Assembly: GCF_023278185.1 (NCBI RefSeq)
Contig: NZ_CP066356.1
Coordinates: 5,076,001 to 5,140,000 of the forward strand
Length of the DNA stretch: 64,000 nt
Reading direction: 5' to 3'
Source: Bradyrhizobium elkanii USDA 76
Lineage (GTDB): Bacteria; Pseudomonadota; Alphaproteobacteria; Rhizobiales; Xanthobacteraceae
Made by a program: the position numbers and the translations under genes. Numbering within the stretch: the first letter of the stretch is position 1; every line of letters begins with the position of its first letter. Of this stretch, positions 7,631-14,223 are shown in pieces. Under the pieces are notes generated by a model. The model was not told the DNA's origin, did not search any database, and worked only from the letters and a program-made list of their open reading frames with translations.

Positions 7631-7699
7631 GCCGACAGCTCACCGCCCTGTCGGCTTTGGAAGGACCCCGCGAATCCCCCTCGCGGGGTCCTTCCTTGA
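7631..7699 (+). ncRNA. candidate small RNA, short two-hairpin unit
   Basis: GCCGACAG (7631-7638) pairs perfectly with CTGTCGGC (7648-7655), followed at once by a 15-bp perfect terminator stem (7659-7673 with 7681-7695). A TTGAAC -35 element at 7601-7606 lies 30 bases upstream of the first hairpin. The arrangement (TTGAAC, about 30-35 bases, hairpin, terminator-like hairpin) repeats that of the units at 2207 and 7731. No reading frame with protein character fits. The U tract after the terminator is weak (TTGAACCTTTT). Confidence 0.5.
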
Positions 7700-7730
7700 A
7701 CCTTTTGCACGGCGCGAAGACATAAAGGGC

Positions 7731-7808
7731 GCTGGGGATTTCAGGGCCCAGCATCCGGCGCAGCGCTGTGGGACGAACATACTCCGTCTACGCGGCGCTG
7801 TTGCATTT
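7731..7808 (+). ncRNA. candidate small RNA, copy B of a two-hairpin family
   Basis: TTGAAC (7696-7701) with a 17-base spacer to GACATA (7719-7724) predicts transcription start at about 7731, exactly where hairpin 1 begins (GCTGGG 7731-7736 with CCCAGC 7747-7752). The loop GATTTCAGGG equals that of copy A at 2207. Hairpin 2 pairs 7761-7775 with 7785-7800 (one bulge) around AACATACTC and is followed by TTGCATTTT. Relative to copy A, the closing pair of hairpin 1 changes A-U to G-C, and hairpin 2 changes at several pairs while still pairing. Confidence 0.6.
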
Positions 7809-7865
7809 TACAAATTCAACCTTAAGTTTGGTCTCCGACAGTTGACGGCTCACGCCCTGAGAGAT

Positions 7866-7920
7866 CCCCAGTCCGTCAGCTGGGAAAGCCCCGCATCCAG
7901 CCTGCGGGGCTTTCTATTTT
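7866..7920 (+). terminator. intrinsic terminator with preceding small hairpin
   Basis: AAAGCCCCGCA (7885-7895) pairs perfectly with TGCGGGGCTTT (7903-7913), followed by CTATTTT. A small CCCAG/CTGGG hairpin lies directly before it. No coding gene precedes it on this strand, so it presumably ends a non-coding transcript. A TTGACG at 7842 is too close to serve as the -35 of a longer RNA. Confidence 0.65.
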
Positions 7921-8002
7921 CCGGACCCCAGGAACCTTCCGCGCGCAGCGACATTGTATGCGCGGTTGCCGGCACGATCTCCCCAAGGCCGGTCGGCATC
8001 AG

Positions 8003-8036
8003 ACCTCGCGAGCCCGCTCGCGGGGTTTCGCGCTTT
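8003..8036 (+). terminator. terminator-like hairpin in the non-coding cluster
   Basis: ACCTCGCGAG (8003-8012) pairs with CTCGCGGGGT (8017-8026) with one G-T pair, followed by TTCGCGCTTT. Upstream (7937-7963) CCGCGC/GCGCGG can form another hairpin. No coding gene precedes it. Confidence 0.45.
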
Positions 8037-8063
8037 AGAGGACGTCCAACCTCGCGTGTCCTT

Positions 8064-8165
8064 GATTGGCCGTGATCGGCAATCGGTGAGATAGAGGCGC
8101 GGTGCCTCCAAGGCTCGACCACGAAAGCCCTGTCCCGGATATTTCCCGGGCGGGGCTTTCTCGTA
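8064..8165 (+). ncRNA. candidate three-hairpin small RNA
   Basis: Three hairpins follow one another: GATTGGCCG with CGGCAATC (8064-8084, one bulge), GAGGC with GCCTC (8094-8108), and a long terminator-like stem (8124-8159, AAAGCCC.. with ..GGGGCTTT) followed by CTCGTAT. The segment has no coding potential. I could not find a convincing promoter, so the 5' end is arbitrary and the call rests on the hairpins and its place in the cluster. Confidence 0.35.
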
Positions 8166-8374
8166 TCCGCTGCTGCGCAAGCGCGGCGCGTGCCGTCCAT
8201 ATCTGGCTGCGTGATCGCGCGGCGCAACGGGAGCCAGCGCTCGCAAGGGTGTGAGCATGCAAAGGCGAAATGCGGTCGGCAAAAGTCGCGCTAACCCCTG
8301 CCCCGCACCGCGTTTTGCTGCTATTTCTTGCCCCGTCTCAAACAAAATCTCTGAATCCGCAGGAGGATAAGAAA

Positions 8375-8827
8375 ATGCGCTATCTGCACACCATGCTGCG
8401 CGTCCGCAATCTCGATGTCGCGATGAAATTCTATCAGGACGCGCTGGGGCTGAAGGAAGTGCGCCGCATCGACAATGAAAAGGGCCGCTTCACGCTGGTG
8501 TTTCTCTGCGCGGAGGAAGACCTCCATCTGCTCAAGTCCCTGCCGCAGACCCGCGGCGCGCCGCTGGTCGAGCTGACCTACAATTGGGACGAGGAGAAAT
8601 ACGGCGAAGACCGCCATTTCGGCCATCTCGCCTACGAGGTCGACGACATCTACGCGACCTGCGAGAAGCTGATGAAGATGGGCGTCACCATCAATCGTCC
8701 GCCGCGCGACGGCAACATGGCGTTCGTGCGCTCGCCCGACCTGCACTCGATCGAGATCCTGCAAAAGGGCGAGCCGAAGGCCCCGGCCGAGCCGTGGGCG
8801 TCGATGCCGAACACCGGCCACTGGTAA
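8375..8827 (+). CDS. gloA: lactoylglutathione lyase (glyoxalase I)
   Basis: A 150-residue vicinal-oxygen-chelate protein with two beta-alpha-beta-beta-beta repeats. The start at 8375 follows AGGAGG at 8361-8366. It opens MRYLHTMLRVRNLDVAMKFY, and the four metal ligands of glyoxalase I are in place: H5, E66, H84 and E127. It converts the hemithioacetal of methylglyoxal and glutathione to S-lactoylglutathione in the cytoplasm. The length is at the upper end for bacterial GloA because of a short C-terminal tail rich in Pro and Ala. It stands alone between the RNA cluster and a small membrane peptide. Confidence 0.95.
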   Translation: MRYLHTMLRVRNLDVAMKFYQDALGLKEVRRIDNEKGRFTLVFLCAEEDLHLLKSLPQTRGAPLVELTYNWDEEKYGEDRHFGHLAYEVDDIYATCEKLMKMGVTINRPPRDGNMAFVRSPDLHSIEILQKGEPKAPAEPWASMPNTGHW

Positions 8828-8913
8828 ACACCGCGCCCGCATCCGCGTTCCTGTCGGTGTTTCGCCCTTGCTGAAGCGCGGAGCGAACGCGAGGAACGCG
8901 ACACGATCGTTGA

Positions 8914-8947
8914 CGTTGCCTCCTTACAAGTATGCGAGGAGGCAACG
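8914..8947 (+). promoter_or_regulatory. hairpin sequestering the ribosome binding site of the 26-residue peptide
   Basis: CGTTGCCTCC (8914-8923) pairs perfectly with GGAGGCAACG (8938-8947) over a 14-base loop. The right arm contains the GGAGG ribosome binding site that serves the ATG at 8950. When folded, the site is hidden, so translation should need unfolding by heat, a ligand or a protein. Confidence 0.55.
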
Positions 8948-8949
8948 AG

Positions 8950-9030
8950 ATGGGAAAAGGAATTTTGCTTTGGCTGTTGGGCGTGCCGATTCCGGTGATC
9001 ATCGTGCTGTGGTTGCTGTTCGGTCACTGA
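8950..9030 (+). CDS. 26-residue hydrophobic membrane peptide
   Basis: The ATG at 8950 is preceded by GAGGAGG (8936-8942). After a short basic start (MGKG) the peptide is one hydrophobic segment, ILLWLLGVPIPVIIVLWLLF, ending GH, with a central Pro-x-Pro kink. Very short membrane peptides of this type occur in many alphaproteobacteria; I know no assigned function. An own terminator follows 28 bases after the stop, so it is a complete transcription unit. Confidence 0.7.
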   Translation: MGKGILLWLLGVPIPVIIVLWLLFGH

Positions 9031-9057
9031 CCGCGATTTGATGCATAGCTATCAGCA

Positions 9058-9093
9058 AGGCTCTGCCGCAATGCGGCGGGGCCTCTTTTTTTG
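9058..9093 (+). terminator. intrinsic terminator of the 26-residue peptide gene
   Basis: A 12-bp stem (9058-9069 with 9073-9084, three G-T pairs) with a three-base loop is followed by C and a run of eight or so Ts. This is a strong classical terminator. Confidence 0.85.
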
Positions 9094-9177
9094 CTCTCGG
9101 TACAATCCACCCCGCGCTTTTCCCTGACGCTTCGGCTATGAACGCGCGCAAAGCACAACAGCGGGAAGAATCGCGTG

Positions 9178-9819
9178 ATGGACAGCAAGCCGCAATTGAC
9201 GATCTGGGGCCGGGCCAATTCGGTCAACGTGCAGAAGGTGCTCTGGTGTCTCGCCGAGCTCGACCTTCCCTATCAGCGCATCGATGCCGGCATGCAGTTC
9301 GGCAAGAACGATCAGCCCGACTATCTCGCGATGAATCCGAATGGCCGCGTCCCGACGCTGGTCGACGGCGACTATGTGCTGTGGGAATCCAATTCAGTGA
9401 TGCGCTATCTCTGCATGGCCTATGGCCAGGGCGCGCCGCTCTATCCGCAAGCGCCGAAGGCGCGCGCCGCCGTCGACCGCTGGCTCGACTGGACGCTGTC
9501 GACGCTGCAGCCGGTCGACCGTCCGGTGTTCTGGGGCCTGGTGCGCACGCCGCCGGACAAGCGCGACATGGTCCAGCTCCAGAAGGACGCCGATGCCGAG
9601 GGCGCGGTGTGGCGCGTCGTCGAGGCGCAGCTCGCGGGGCGCCGCTTCATCGAGGGCGACCATTTCACCATCGCCGACATCGCGCTCGGCGCCTTTGCGC
9701 GGCGCTGGCTCGGCGTCGAGGGCGTCACCAAGCCGAAGCTGCCCAATCTCGAGCGCTGGTTCGGTGAGATCGCGGGGCGGCCGGCCTTCGTGCGCTTCAT
9801 CGCGCCGCCGATGTCGTGA
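9178..9819 (+). CDS. glutathione S-transferase family protein
   Basis: A 213-residue cytoplasmic GST. The thioredoxin-like N-terminal domain (about 1-80) begins LTIWGRANSVNVQKVLWCLAE and includes the cis-proline segment GRVPTLVDGD and the ES pair (WESNSVMRYL) that binds the gamma-glutamyl part of glutathione. The alpha-helical C-terminal domain carries the N-capping box in HFTIADIALGAF. The serine/asparagine pair in ANSVN suggests a beta-class-like or theta-like enzyme. An in-frame GTG lies three bases upstream of the chosen ATG. Substrate unknown. Confidence 0.9.
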   Translation: MDSKPQLTIWGRANSVNVQKVLWCLAELDLPYQRIDAGMQFGKNDQPDYLAMNPNGRVPTLVDGDYVLWESNSVMRYLCMAYGQGAPLYPQAPKARAAVDRWLDWTLSTLQPVDRPVFWGLVRTPPDKRDMVQLQKDADAEGAVWRVVEAQLAGRRFIEGDHFTIADIALGAFARRWLGVEGVTKPKLPNLERWFGEIAGRPAFVRFIAPPMS

Positions 9820-9837
9820 GCGCGGGCGGCGAGCCGC

Positions 9838-10086
9838 TCACCGTCCGCGGCCGGATATCCCACGATCGACGCTGATGCCGCCACCGAGCTTCACGCAGGT
9901 GTCGGAGCCCTCGACCTTGACGAAGCCAGGCCCGTACGACGCGCAAGGATTGCTCCGCGTCGCGGATTTCGACGGCAAGGTTTTGCTGGCGTCGGGGGGC
10001 GTCTGGAAATTGCGGCGGTCGCCCTGCTGCGCGAGCGCGGCGGCGGGTAGCAGGATGGCGATGATGGCGATGCAGGTCTTGCGCAT
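9838..10086 (-). CDS. small exported protein with porin-type N-terminal signature
   Basis: An 82-residue protein with a clear signal peptide (residues 1-20, ending AALAQ). Its distinctive part is residues 48-70: C-A-S-Y-G-P-G-F-V-K-V-E-G, then S-D-T-C-V-K-L-G-G. That closely resembles the motif C-x(2)-YG-x-GF-x(4)-G-[ST]-DTC-[LI]-K-[LI]-GG found at the mature N-terminus of rhizobial Porin_2 proteins, including the two cysteines. The 16-strand barrel that normally follows is absent, and the protein ends after ISVDRGISGRGR. It could be a decoy-like small protein, a periplasmic plug, or a remnant of a porin gene. Confidence 0.6.
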   Translation of the reverse strand: MRKTCIAIIAILLPAAALAQQGDRRNFQTPPDASKTLPSKSATRSNPCASYGPGFVKVEGSDTCVKLGGGISVDRGISGRGR

Positions 10087-10168
10087 CCGGCCTTTTATCC
10101 TGCGCCACCGGATGAGGCCAGCTCATGATGCGATCGGGACGAACGCAGCATGAGCTAGCTTCTTTCTT

Positions 10169-10214
10169 GAGCATGATCTGTTCGGAAACCGGATCCCACT
10201 TTTCCGGATCATTC
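10169..10214 (+). repeat. dispersed palindromic intergenic repeat, copy 1
   Basis: This element begins GAGCATGATC and contains TTCGGAAA, then a CCACTTTTCCGG stretch. The same sequence in inverted orientation lies at 29107-29155. Both are intergenic and can fold on themselves. It belongs to a short repeat family that I associate with Bradyrhizobium genomes. Confidence 0.6.
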
Positions 10215-10215
10215 A

Positions 10216-10476
10216 CTACCGCACGAACTTGACGCCGAACGTCCTGCCCTCGCGCCACACCACTTCGCAGGCGCGCCCGGTGCGGGCGTCGCGCGAGAAC
10301 GCCAGCCGCAGCTTGGCCGGCAGCGTGTTGTTGTCCTGGACCGTGATCTTGGCGCCCGACGAGGACATGTCCTCGACCACGCAGGGCCGCGCGGCGAATC
10401 CGCCGTCGAGCGTGATCCAGCCAGATTGCCGCAGCGATTTGCGCGTTTCGCGCTTCCTGGTCCCTGGAGCCATCAC
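10216..10476 (-). CDS. PilZ domain protein
   Basis: An 86-residue single-domain protein. The N-terminal RKRETRKSLRQSGWITL carries the arginine-rich RxxxR-type segment, and VEDMSSSGAKI matches the D-x-S-x-x-G motif of PilZ domains, which bind cyclic di-GMP. The remainder (ARTGRACEVVWREGRTFGVKFV) forms the beta barrel. It has no extra domain, so it would act as a soluble c-di-GMP adaptor. The window also holds a GGDEF protein at 60329. Two adjacent ATGs (10476, 10473) are possible starts. Confidence 0.85.
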   Translation of the reverse strand: MMAPGTRKRETRKSLRQSGWITLDGGFAARPCVVEDMSSSGAKITVQDNNTLPAKLRLAFSRDARTGRACEVVWREGRTFGVKFVR

Positions 10477-10666
10477 ATCATCCCGGGCCCAGCCGTATCG
10501 CCGTTGGCTTTACAAAGGGTTGCCAAAGAAGGGCGGATTGCAGCGATCTCGGGATTGTTCACATCTGCATCTGCCAGCGCGGCACAGCAAAGCGTGCCCG
10601 TTGCTCCAGGCAGTTCCCAATGCCAAGGAACCTCAGCAAGTCATGACCAGACGAGCCACCGGACGC

Positions 10667-10858
10667 CTACCGGAGATTGTCGGCAGCCGTCTGCGCAAGT
10701 TTGTCGGCAATCTTACCGAGCGCGTTTGGGTCTGCAGTCTTGGGAGTCTTGGGCGCGTCCATGGCGGAAGCGCCGTTGCAAATCCGGGTTTCAAAGTCAG
10801 TGTCGTTGTTGCCGTAAATGCCCGCCAGCGTTCGCGCGATACTCACATCGTCGCTCAT
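10667..10858 (-). CDS. hypothetical 63-residue protein
   Basis: The frame from the ATG at 10858 has regular codon use and a protein-like sequence: MSDDVSIARTLAGIYGNNDT, later MDAPKTPKTADPNALGKIA and DKLAQTAADNLR. There is no signal peptide or membrane segment. The ribosome binding site is weak and the frame is open further upstream, though that part looks non-coding. No family recognised. Confidence 0.4.
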   Translation of the reverse strand: MSDDVSIARTLAGIYGNNDTDFETRICNGASAMDAPKTPKTADPNALGKIADKLAQTAADNLR

Positions 10859-11059
10859 CAAGAAAGCGGTCCTGGCACCGAACTCAATTGATGCAAATCT
10901 CGAAACGCTAGACGCCGCACTTGATCGAATTGATCGTGGTGCATATGCTCTTCTCTTTAATTGAAGGGAGCGGGAGACTGCCGCACATCTCATTTCCATT
11001 TGCTGGGGCTCAGTTCGATATTTGCAATACGGTAGTGTGCCACCTTCAAAGGAAAAACA

Positions 11060-11701
11060 ATGGACGGTCTCTCGCCAACCACCATTCGGCAACTTTACGA
11101 ACACGCTCTCGATGCGCCTGGTCCAAAGACGTGGTGGATCACGCGCCTCGCGATGTACAAAGCGCTCCATCGCGCTCTATCGGAATATGACGGAAACGAA
11201 AAAACGTGCCTCTCGATATCCGGATCGAAAGGACTCGGTGTTGAGCTGGGACTGACCAAAACGAAATACACAGAGGTCAGCTATCCTGATGCCAACTTCA
11301 TAGATTTGCCATTCGAGAGCGGCACTTTTGACTTCTGCGTCTCGGACCAGGTTCTCGAACACGTCGAGGGAGATCCCCAAAAAGCATTCTCTGAATCAAT
11401 CAGAGTTGTGAAGCCGGGCGGCTACGTCTGTCACACGACCTGTTTCGTCAATGGCATTCACGCGGCGCCGAAGGACTTTTGGCGCTTCACTCCGGAATCG
11501 CTAAGGCTGATATCTGATAACGCGAACGCCGAGACGATCGCTTGTGGGGGATGGGGCAACCGCGAGGTGATCGGGTTGATGGCATCCCCGCTTCGGATGA
11601 AACCCATCCCGGACGACCCGGCCAACCCAATTTACCAATTGGCATTACGAAATGAGCCGAGCTGGCCGATCGTCGTGTGGATTATTTCCAGGCGAAATTG
11701 A
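11060..11701 (+). CDS. class I SAM-dependent methyltransferase
   Basis: A 213-residue protein with an ATG at 11060 behind AAAGGA. The central part fits the Methyltransf_11 fold: DLPFESGTFDFCVSDQVLEHV corresponds to motifs II-III, and ESIRVVKPGGYVCHTTCF to the following strand. The glycine loop is poor (ISGSKGLG), so SAM binding may be altered. The end PSWPIVVWIISRRN closes the sheet. Codon use is clearly more A/T-rich than in neighbouring genes, a sign of transfer. Proteins of this type often sit in surface polysaccharide clusters, but no such genes are here. Confidence 0.75.
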   Translation: MDGLSPTTIRQLYEHALDAPGPKTWWITRLAMYKALHRALSEYDGNEKTCLSISGSKGLGVELGLTKTKYTEVSYPDANFIDLPFESGTFDFCVSDQVLEHVEGDPQKAFSESIRVVKPGGYVCHTTCFVNGIHAAPKDFWRFTPESLRLISDNANAETIACGGWGNREVIGLMASPLRMKPIPDDPANPIYQLALRNEPSWPIVVWIISRRN

Positions 11702-12018
11702 TCCAGCAATTCGCACAGTCGCGCAGCAGCCCGAAAAAGTCATCGGTCTGGCCTGACGTCATGCTCCGAGCAGCGCCAATCGCAATCGTAAGCCCCGATC
11801 AAGAAGCAGCTTGCGGCAGTTGCTGGCCTGACCGCACGGCGGAGACGAGCGCCGCCGGTTCACCAAGACCGTTCCGGCCCCCAGGTGCGGCGATCGCCGC
11901 GCTTGGGGGCACTCCCCGTAGGTGCTGAACTGTCGCGAGATCGACTGGGTGATGCGCCGAAAACGTCAATCCAGACGCTTAAACGTCTGATTTTGCGGGG
12001 TCTTCACTTTGGCCGTGA
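11702..12018. other. 317-base gap between methyltransferase and tRNA-Glu
   Basis: Open frames here are short and lack ribosome binding sites. A small perfect palindrome (GCGGCGATCGCCGC, around 11887-11900) is the only structure noticed. No integrase or attachment-site duplication of the tRNA end was recognised by eye. Confidence 0.4.
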
Positions 12019-12093
12019 TGGCGCTCCCTAGCGGAATCGAACCGCTCTCTCCACCGTGAAAGGGTGGCGTCCTAACCGATAGACGAAGGGAGC
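12019..12093 (-). tRNA. tRNA-Glu (UUC)
   Basis: On the minus strand the acceptor arms GCTCCCT and AGGGAGC pair, the anticodon stem CCACC/GGTGG carries loop CTTTCAC (anticodon TTC), and the T arm has GGTTCGATTCC. CCA is encoded at 12019-12021. The UUC anticodon reads glutamate codons. Confidence 0.95.
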
Positions 12094-12240
12094 AAAACTC
12101 CCGGCAAATCAATGCGTTAGACGTGAGATGCGCCGGACTGGCCACAGCCCTCAAGCCGCGACGGGCGAACGTATAGTGGCGATTGGCCGGGCGGGCAAGC
12201 GTTCAGAACGCTTTTCCCGGATTGCAGGTCATGCTGGAGA

Positions 12241-12390
12241 TCACCTGCAGGACAATCCGGCCTCGATCGAGGTCCAGAAGCCGCAGTGCGGCGGCACATG
12301 CGCATGCGCCCGCGAACCGCCGACGTGAATCAGGATTGCGGCGGCAAGCGCGACGACGGCGACGGGAACAATGAATCTGCGGATCGACAT
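12241..12390 (-). CDS. 49-residue exported peptide
   Basis: From the ATG at 12390, preceded by CAGGA, the frame encodes a signal peptide (RRFIVPVAVVALAAAILIHV, cleavage near SRAHA) and a short mature part HVPPHCGFWTSIEAGLSCR with two cysteines that could form a disulfide. The composition is typical of a real exported peptide. No family recognised. Confidence 0.6.
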   Translation of the reverse strand: MSIRRFIVPVAVVALAAAILIHVGGSRAHAHVPPHCGFWTSIEAGLSCR

Positions 12391-12473
12391 GGTCCTGCGC
12401 ATCGACCGACATCGTGGCGTAACTAGGGCCTGCGGGCCGGCTGGATGTCCGGCAACGCGCTCAGCGCCGGCCG

Positions 12474-12818
12474 CTAGTGATTGCTGGCGACGTCCTGACG
12501 ATTATTCGGCTGCGCCGCCACGGGCGTCCGCTTGATGCAGGTGCTGCAGATCACGAGCTTGCGCGCCAGCCGCTCGTCGGCGTCCGCTTCAGACAGTTGC
12601 GCAGGCGATGTGTCCGCTACCGCGGGCGACGCATTCCGCGAATGGCGCCGCGGCTGCGGAAGATTGGGGTCCTGTCCGGCACCGTCCCAGGCCAGCGGAC
12701 CTGTCCCCGGCGGCGGCGTGGTCATGCTGTATTGCTGCGAAACCTGCGCGCAGGCGCCGAGCGCGATCGGAAGAAACAGCACAGCGGCCTTGCGAGCCCA
12801 GTTCCGGAATGCAGACAT
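12474..12818 (-). CDS. hypothetical lipoprotein
   Basis: A 114-residue protein counted from the ATG at 12818. The N-terminal FRNWARKAAVLFLPIALGAC is a lipoprotein signal peptide with lipobox LGAC, so the mature protein would be lipid-anchored at its cysteine. The rest is Pro/Ser/Gln-rich and probably disordered, with a cysteine pair near the end (VICSTCIKRTPV). Membrane location cannot be decided. No family recognised. Confidence 0.7.
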   Translation of the reverse strand: MSAFRNWARKAAVLFLPIALGACAQVSQQYSMTTPPPGTGPLAWDGAGQDPNLPQPRRHSRNASPAVADTSPAQLSEADADERLARKLVICSTCIKRTPVAAQPNNRQDVASNH

Positions 12819-12983
12819 GATCACACTCTCACGCTATTCGTACTGCGACCTAAGAGCAGAACCGCTAAGAAATCGTTTGCCCTGATTGTTCCGTCGCACC
12901 CAACCACGACGGCATCAAGACGGGATTGAGGCGCCAAGGCGTAGATCAAGGCGTAAATCAAGACGGCAATCCGGAGTCCAATC

Positions 12984-14216
12984 ATGCCAGGCATCAACGG
13001 TCGCTTCGACGGCAAGCGCGTGCTCGCCGATCTCAATGCGCTGCGCGCGATCGGCGCCTACAAGACCGGCGTGCACAAGCCGACATTCTCCGAACCGCAT
13101 CTGCGCTCGCTCGACTGGCTCGCGGCGCGTTTGCCCGACGCCGATCTCACCGCGACGATCGACGGCATCGGCAATGTGCTCGGCTCCAGCGCAAAGGCGG
13201 GACCAAAGCTGCTCGCCGGCTCGCATCTGGAAAGCCAGAACCATGCGGGCTGGCTCGATGGGCCGCTCGGCGTGATCTATGCGCTGGAGGCGGCGCGCGT
13301 CATCAATACCGATCCGGACGCAAACGGCGCGGTAGAGGTCGCCGCGTGGTGCGACGAGGAAGGACATTTCGGCAGTTTCCTCGGCAGCCGGTCGTTTGTC
13401 GGCGCGGTGACCGAAGCCGACATCGATGCAGCCCGCGACCGCTCCAGCGATCGCACCATGCGCGATGCACTGCGCGACGCAGGCTTCGCCGGCCGCCCGC
13501 GCCTCAACGCCGAGGCCGGCCGCCACGTCGGCTATCTCGAAGCGCATATCGAGCAAGGCGACACGTTGGAAAGCAGCGGGCTCAAGATCGGCGTCGTCAC
13601 CTCGATCGTCGGCATCTGGCAGTATCGCATTACGTTCACCGGCGAGCAGAACCATGCCGGCACCACGCGGATGGCGGTGCGCAGGGACGCCGGCCTGGCG
13701 CTGGCGCGGTTCTGCGTCGCGATCGACGACAGCTTCCCTGCCCTGTCGGGACCACGCACGGTGTGGACCACCGGCCGCATCACGCTGGACCCGGGCGCGC
13801 CGAGCATCATCCCCGGCCACGCCGACATGCTGTTCCAGATCCGCGACGACAATTCCGAGGTGATTGCTCGCCTCGAACAACAGCTGCATCGCCTGGCGAC
13901 CGAGGCCACCGCTCAGGGCCGCTGCGGCGTGAAGGTTGAGCGCATCCGCACCGGGGTGCCCGCGATGATGACGCCCGCATTCCAGGATGCGATCGAAGCC
14001 GCGAGCGCAGCCTGCGCCGGCGGCAAATCGATCCGCATGCCGAGCGGCGCCGGCCATGACGCCCAGGTCCTCGCCACCATCATGCCGGCGGCGATGTTGT
14101 TCGTGCCGTCGATCGGCGGCATCAGCCATCACTGGAGCGAGAACACCGACGAGGCCGATATCGTCACGGGGGCCGAGGTGTTTGTCGAAACCTGCCGGCG
14201 CCTGCTCGCAGGTTAG
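12984..14216 (+). CDS. M20 family Zn-dependent amidohydrolase (allantoate/N-carbamoyl-amino acid type)
   Basis: A 410-residue protein of the hydantoinase/carbamoylase branch of peptidase family M20. Metal ligands appear in order: GSHLES (79-84, H81), LDGPLG (D92), CDEEGHFG (E125/E126), EAHIEQG (H188), and a distal GGISHHWSEN histidine. The dimerisation domain contains the GEQNHAGTTRM segment of the family. Such enzymes hydrolyse N-carbamoyl groups from ureido acids or allantoate. The ATG at 12984 follows GGAG. It converges with the TauE-like permease, and no purine or hydantoin genes are adjacent, so the substrate is open. Confidence 0.85.
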   Translation: MPGINGRFDGKRVLADLNALRAIGAYKTGVHKPTFSEPHLRSLDWLAARLPDADLTATIDGIGNVLGSSAKAGPKLLAGSHLESQNHAGWLDGPLGVIYALEAARVINTDPDANGAVEVAAWCDEEGHFGSFLGSRSFVGAVTEADIDAARDRSSDRTMRDALRDAGFAGRPRLNAEAGRHVGYLEAHIEQGDTLESSGLKIGVVTSIVGIWQYRITFTGEQNHAGTTRMAVRRDAGLALARFCVAIDDSFPALSGPRTVWTTGRITLDPGAPSIIPGHADMLFQIRDDNSEVIARLEQQLHRLATEATAQGRCGVKVERIRTGVPAMMTPAFQDAIEAASAACAGGKSIRMPSGAGHDAQVLATIMPAAMLFVPSIGGISHHWSENTDEADIVTGAEVFVETCRRLLAG

Positions 14217-14223
14217 AGCACCT

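Noticed and set aside
7285..7754. Overlapping frames of 70-140 codons in the small-RNA cluster
   Set aside because: They cross the strong terminators, lack ribosome binding sites, and give Arg/Pro-rich translations typical of non-coding high-GC DNA.
12019..12093. Attachment site of an integrated element at tRNA-Glu
   Set aside because: No integrase, transposase or repeated tRNA end could be found by eye in the neighbourhood.
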